This document shows, piece after piece, positions 61,566 to 64,000 of a DNA stretch of 64,000 nt (the first letter of the stretch is position 1; each line of letters begins with the position of its first letter). The DNA is from Rhodobacter sp. (GTDB lineage: Bacteria; Pseudomonadota; Alphaproteobacteria; Rhodobacterales; Rhodobacteraceae), in NCBI GenBank assembly GCA_030065095.1, contig JASJDP010000005.1, positions 124,001-188,000 of the forward strand, written 5' to 3'. A program made the translations under genes and the position numbers. The notes beneath the pieces were generated by a model, which saw only the letters and a list, made by a program, of their open reading frames with translations, was not told the DNA's origin and ran no database searches.

Positions 61566-64000
61566 ATGAATGACGTTGGGCCGCAACTGGTGCGATCCGG
61601 TCTGACCCGGCGCAGCTTTCTCAAAACCGCAACCGGCGCCATCGCCCTGACCGTTACCGGGCTGCCGCGCACCGCGCAGGCGCAATCCTCGGTTTCGGGA
61701 CCCGGATATGCGCCGATACCCGGCGTCGCGAGGGAACGGATCGACGGATTTGACAAGGTCACAGGCGCCAAGATCTATGCTCGCGACTACAACGCCCGCG
61801 ATATGGACGGCTGGCCCGGCACCCAGTGGTACGCGATGTTCCTGCGCGCCCTGACCACCGACCGGGTGTTCAAGGGCGTCGATCTGTCCGCGCTGCCCCC
61901 GGACCTTCAGCCGCGCAAGGTCATCCTCGGCGATCAGCTGGCCGACGGCCAGCGCTCGCCCAATCTGAGCCTTGGACGAGACTGCCTGGTCGATGGTCAG
62001 CTCAAGGCAGCGGCCGCGGCCTCTGACGACGACGATCACGACTTCGACCGTCCGGGCGCCGTGGTGTTCGACCTTGTGGTGCGCCCGGGCAACCAGCCAG
62101 ACTTTCTGGGTCAGGCCACCGCGCTTTTGCTGTTCGACAATGCCCGCACCTACCGCGCGGCCCGCACGCATATGCAGTTCGATGACGCGGCCTATCAGGT
62201 CTATGGCCCAGATGTCGGGCCGAACCCCGACGAGCCGCGGCTGTTCACCCCTGAAACGCTCTATGTCCGGGCGCCCGACGACAGCATCGCCCAGGGCTAT
62301 TTCAGCTACTACACCGCGCCGGATTTCGACAATTACAAGCAGGATGCGGCGAAACAGGCCGAGGGGATCGAGGATTATCTCAAGGCGCATCCCGAGTTCA
62401 TCAGCCACGATTTCCGCTGCGACATGCGCGCCATGGACCCGATGTTCATGGAGCCCGAATCCGGGCTGATCTGGTACGAACGCGACAGCAAGACGATGCG
62501 GGTCCTTTTGGGCACCCAGTCGCCCGACGGCGACGTCGCCGACATCGCCTCGATGTATGCCGAAAAGGGCTCGCGGCTCGATGTCGAAGAGGTCGTGCTG
62601 ACCAGCTGCTTCCCCGGCGGCGGCTTTGGCGGGCGGGACAGTTCGCCGTTTTCGCTGATGCTGGCGCTTTGTGCCGATTTCGCCGACGGCAATCCGGTCA
62701 AGCTGGAATACGACCGGTTCGAACAGTTCCGCGTGGGCCTTAAACGCCACGCCTGCGATCTGAACGGCTCGCTGGTCGTGTCGCCAGACCGGCAGATCGA
62801 GGCGATCAAGATGGATCTGACCTTCGACGGCGGCGGCCGGCGCAACCTGTCGCCCTATGTCGCCAGCCTCTCGGCGCTCTGCGCCGGCGGGTCCTATGTG
62901 ATCCCGCGCGTCAATATCCACGCCAAGGCGATCCATTCCGAAAACATCTCGGGCGGCTCGCAACGCGGCTTTGGCGGCCCGCAGGCGTTCTTCGCAACCG
63001 AAACCGCGCTCGACGAGATTGCCGCGCAACAAGGCTGGGACCCGCTTGATCTGAGGATGTCGAACCTCTTGACCCGGACGGACAGCACGGTGGTCGGCGG
63101 CCCGGTCAAGCAGGAACTGCGCCTTGCGGAAATGCTGCAGAGGACCGCCGAGCACCCGCTTTGGTCCGACCGCGTGGCGATCAAGGACGGCTATGCCCAG
63201 CGTGGCCAGACCTACGGCACCGGTCTCGCCATGTCGCTGCAGGCCTACGGCACCTCCAGCGACGGTATGGTCGCCGCCATTCTGATGGATGACGAAGGCG
63301 GGTTTACCGTGCAGTCCGATGCGGTCGACATGGGCAACGGGTCGGCCACCACGTTGGGCGTCGTCATCGGCAATATCCTGGGCGCCAATGCGCATACGGT
63401 CGAAATGGGCGGCTATACGCTCTTTGCCCAGACCGGGTTGAAGCTGAAGGACGACCTCAGCTGCGGCGAGAAACCCACCTGGTCGAACCCGCACTGGACC
63501 GCCAAATCGGTCGGTTCGTCCTCGGCCTGTCTGACCGGCCTGCACCAAGTCCATGTCGTACAGCAATGCGCGCTGGCGCTTTTTGCCGAAACCATCCTGC
63601 CCGCCGCACGGCTCTTGTGGGGCCTGCCCGATCTGCAACCCGACCAGACCGCATGGGACGACGGCCATCTCGTCACCGACGGGATGGAGCCGCTGCCCCT
63701 GCGGGTTCTCGCCAGTTTCGCCCGCGATGAGGGATTCCCGAGCGGCGCCGTGGCGCATGCCTATATTCAGGCGCGCTGGGTCAGCGCCAAGTTCGAAACC
63801 CGCAGCGGCACCCACCGGCTGGAGCTTGATGGCCTTGCCTTCTACCCCGCCGACGGCGGCGCGGCCCAGCCGGTTTGGCGGTCCGGCACGATCCCACCGC
63901 CCGCAAATGCCTGGCGCGAGGCGCGCTATGCCTGGGCGCCCTGCGTCAACGTCGTCGGCCTGACGGTCGACCGCGGTACCGGCGTGGTCCGGATCGAAAA
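61566..64000 (+). CDS. Molybdopterin-binding oxidase large subunit, cut by the window end
   Basis: The first 811 residues of a xanthine-dehydrogenase-family molybdopterin subunit are visible; the frame runs off the window. A twin-arginine signal LTRRSFLKTATGAIALTVTG leads to the periplasm. Cofactor regions include RERIDGFDKVTGAKIYARDY, CFPGGGFGGRDSSPFSLMLA and SENISGGSQRGFGGPQAFFA. It is distinct from the iorB at 41 kb: the N-terminal layout and length differ. Electron-transfer subunits, if any, must lie beyond 64 kb. Start ATG 61566 follows GGAGACAGGGG. Confidence 0.9.
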   Translation, partial: MNDVGPQLVRSGLTRRSFLKTATGAIALTVTGLPRTAQAQSSVSGPGYAPIPGVARERIDGFDKVTGAKIYARDYNARDMDGWPGTQWYAMFLRALTTDRVFKGVDLSALPPDLQPRKVILGDQLADGQRSPNLSLGRDCLVDGQLKAAAAASDDDDHDFDRPGAVVFDLVVRPGNQPDFLGQATALLLFDNARTYRAARTHMQFDDAAYQVYGPDVGPNPDEPRLFTPETLYVRAPDDSIAQGYFSYYTAPDFDNYKQDAAKQAEGIEDYLKAHPEFISHDFRCDMRAMDPMFMEPESGLIWYERDSKTMRVLLGTQSPDGDVADIASMYAEKGSRLDVEEVVLTSCFPGGGFGGRDSSPFSLMLALCADFADGNPVKLEYDRFEQFRVGLKRHACDLNGSLVVSPDRQIEAIKMDLTFDGGGRRNLSPYVASLSALCAGGSYVIPRVNIHAKAIHSENISGGSQRGFGGPQAFFATETALDEIAAQQGWDPLDLRMSNLLTRTDSTVVGGPVKQELRLAEMLQRTAEHPLWSDRVAIKDGYAQRGQTYGTGLAMSLQAYGTSSDGMVAAILMDDEGGFTVQSDAVDMGNGSATTLGVVIGNILGANAHTVEMGGYTLFAQTGLKLKDDLSCGEKPTWSNPHWTAKSVGSSSACLTGLHQVHVVQQCALALFAETILPAARLLWGLPDLQPDQTAWDDGHLVTDGMEPLPLRVLASFARDEGFPSGAVAHAYIQARWVSAKFETRSGTHRLELDGLAFYPADGGAAQPVWRSGTIPPPANAWREARYAWAPCVNVVGLTVDRGTGVVRIE

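Noticed and set aside
61506-63815. 769-residue minus-strand frame opposite the molybdopterin oxidase gene
   Set aside because: The plus strand encodes an unmistakable TAT-exported xanthine-dehydrogenase-family protein; the opposite frame is a codon shadow.

Overview
The window is high-GC, densely packed bacterial DNA that reads as a Rhodobacteraceae (Roseobacter-type) alphaproteobacterial chromosome. Support comes from the gene sets lgt/MidA/pgeF, era-DUF1491-recO, purEK, Hsp20-DUF1150, trxB-lrp and acpS-lepB-rnc, a fused sulfate adenylyltransferase/APS kinase, Hint-domain proteins and an isoquinoline 1-oxidoreductase pair. GTG and TTG starts and ATGA or TGATG overlaps are frequent. I see no insertion sequence, integrase, prophage or CRISPR array. 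The assignment is inferred from gene content, not from a phylogenetic marker.

Layout. 0.1-0.3 kb: an odd tRNA-like gene whose D-loop carries a structured insert of about 113 nt. 0.75-3.2 kb: AraC regulator, NmrA-like reductase and DUF4345 membrane protein. 3.6-6.5 kb: iron(III) ABC permease and convergent iron-binding protein, each with a similar upstream operator-like site. 6.9-18.8 kb: a seven-gene candidate biosynthetic operon (SHMT-like PLP enzyme; 1361-residue sulfotransferase-adenylation-carrier-reductase protein; CAD-type alcohol dehydrogenase; FAD amine oxidase-like protein; flavodoxin-fold NAD(P)H oxidoreductase; DUF1330; SABATH methyltransferase), followed by a DMT exporter and a divergent LysR regulator. 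19-30.5 kb: housekeeping genes with an RTX protein gene between DUF1491 and recO. 30.6-40.2 kb: glycosyltransferase, PAPS-forming enzyme, PhyH dioxygenase, trxB/lrp, Hint protein, sterol-desaturase-like protein and SixA-like phosphatase. 40.5-43.2 kb: molybdenum hydroxylase iorAB. 43.3-46.8 kb: acpS, lepB, rnc and a second Hint protein. 47.2-58.7 kb: a catabolic locus (AraC, PhyH, peptide/oligosaccharide-type ABC system, second PhyH, GH38 mannosidase). 59-64 kb: class III aminotransferase, tRNA-Met, an SRAP protein lacking its catalytic Cys, and a molybdopterin oxidase gene running off the end.

How the genes work together. The 6.9-18.8 kb block looks like a small secondary-metabolite cluster. 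The PLP enzyme would make or modify an amino-acid-like unit. The multidomain protein would activate an acid on its carrier domain, possibly sulfate it with PAPS, and release it reductively. The dehydrogenase, flavoenzyme and methyltransferase would tailor the product, the DMT protein could export it, and LysR could control it. No described product is known to me for this combination. The sulfate adenylyltransferase/APS kinase at 31-33 kb could supply PAPS but is probably general metabolism. The 47-58.7 kb locus looks like regulated uptake and degradation of an alpha-mannosidic compound that also needs Fe(II)/2-oxoglutarate-type oxygenation.

A dispersed palindromic intergenic repeat occurs at least five times (about 5.4, 25.3, 38.0, 40.3 and 47.0 kb). 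The main candidates for something new are the 6.9-18.8 kb cluster, the tRNA-like RNA and the PhyH/ABC/GH38 locus.
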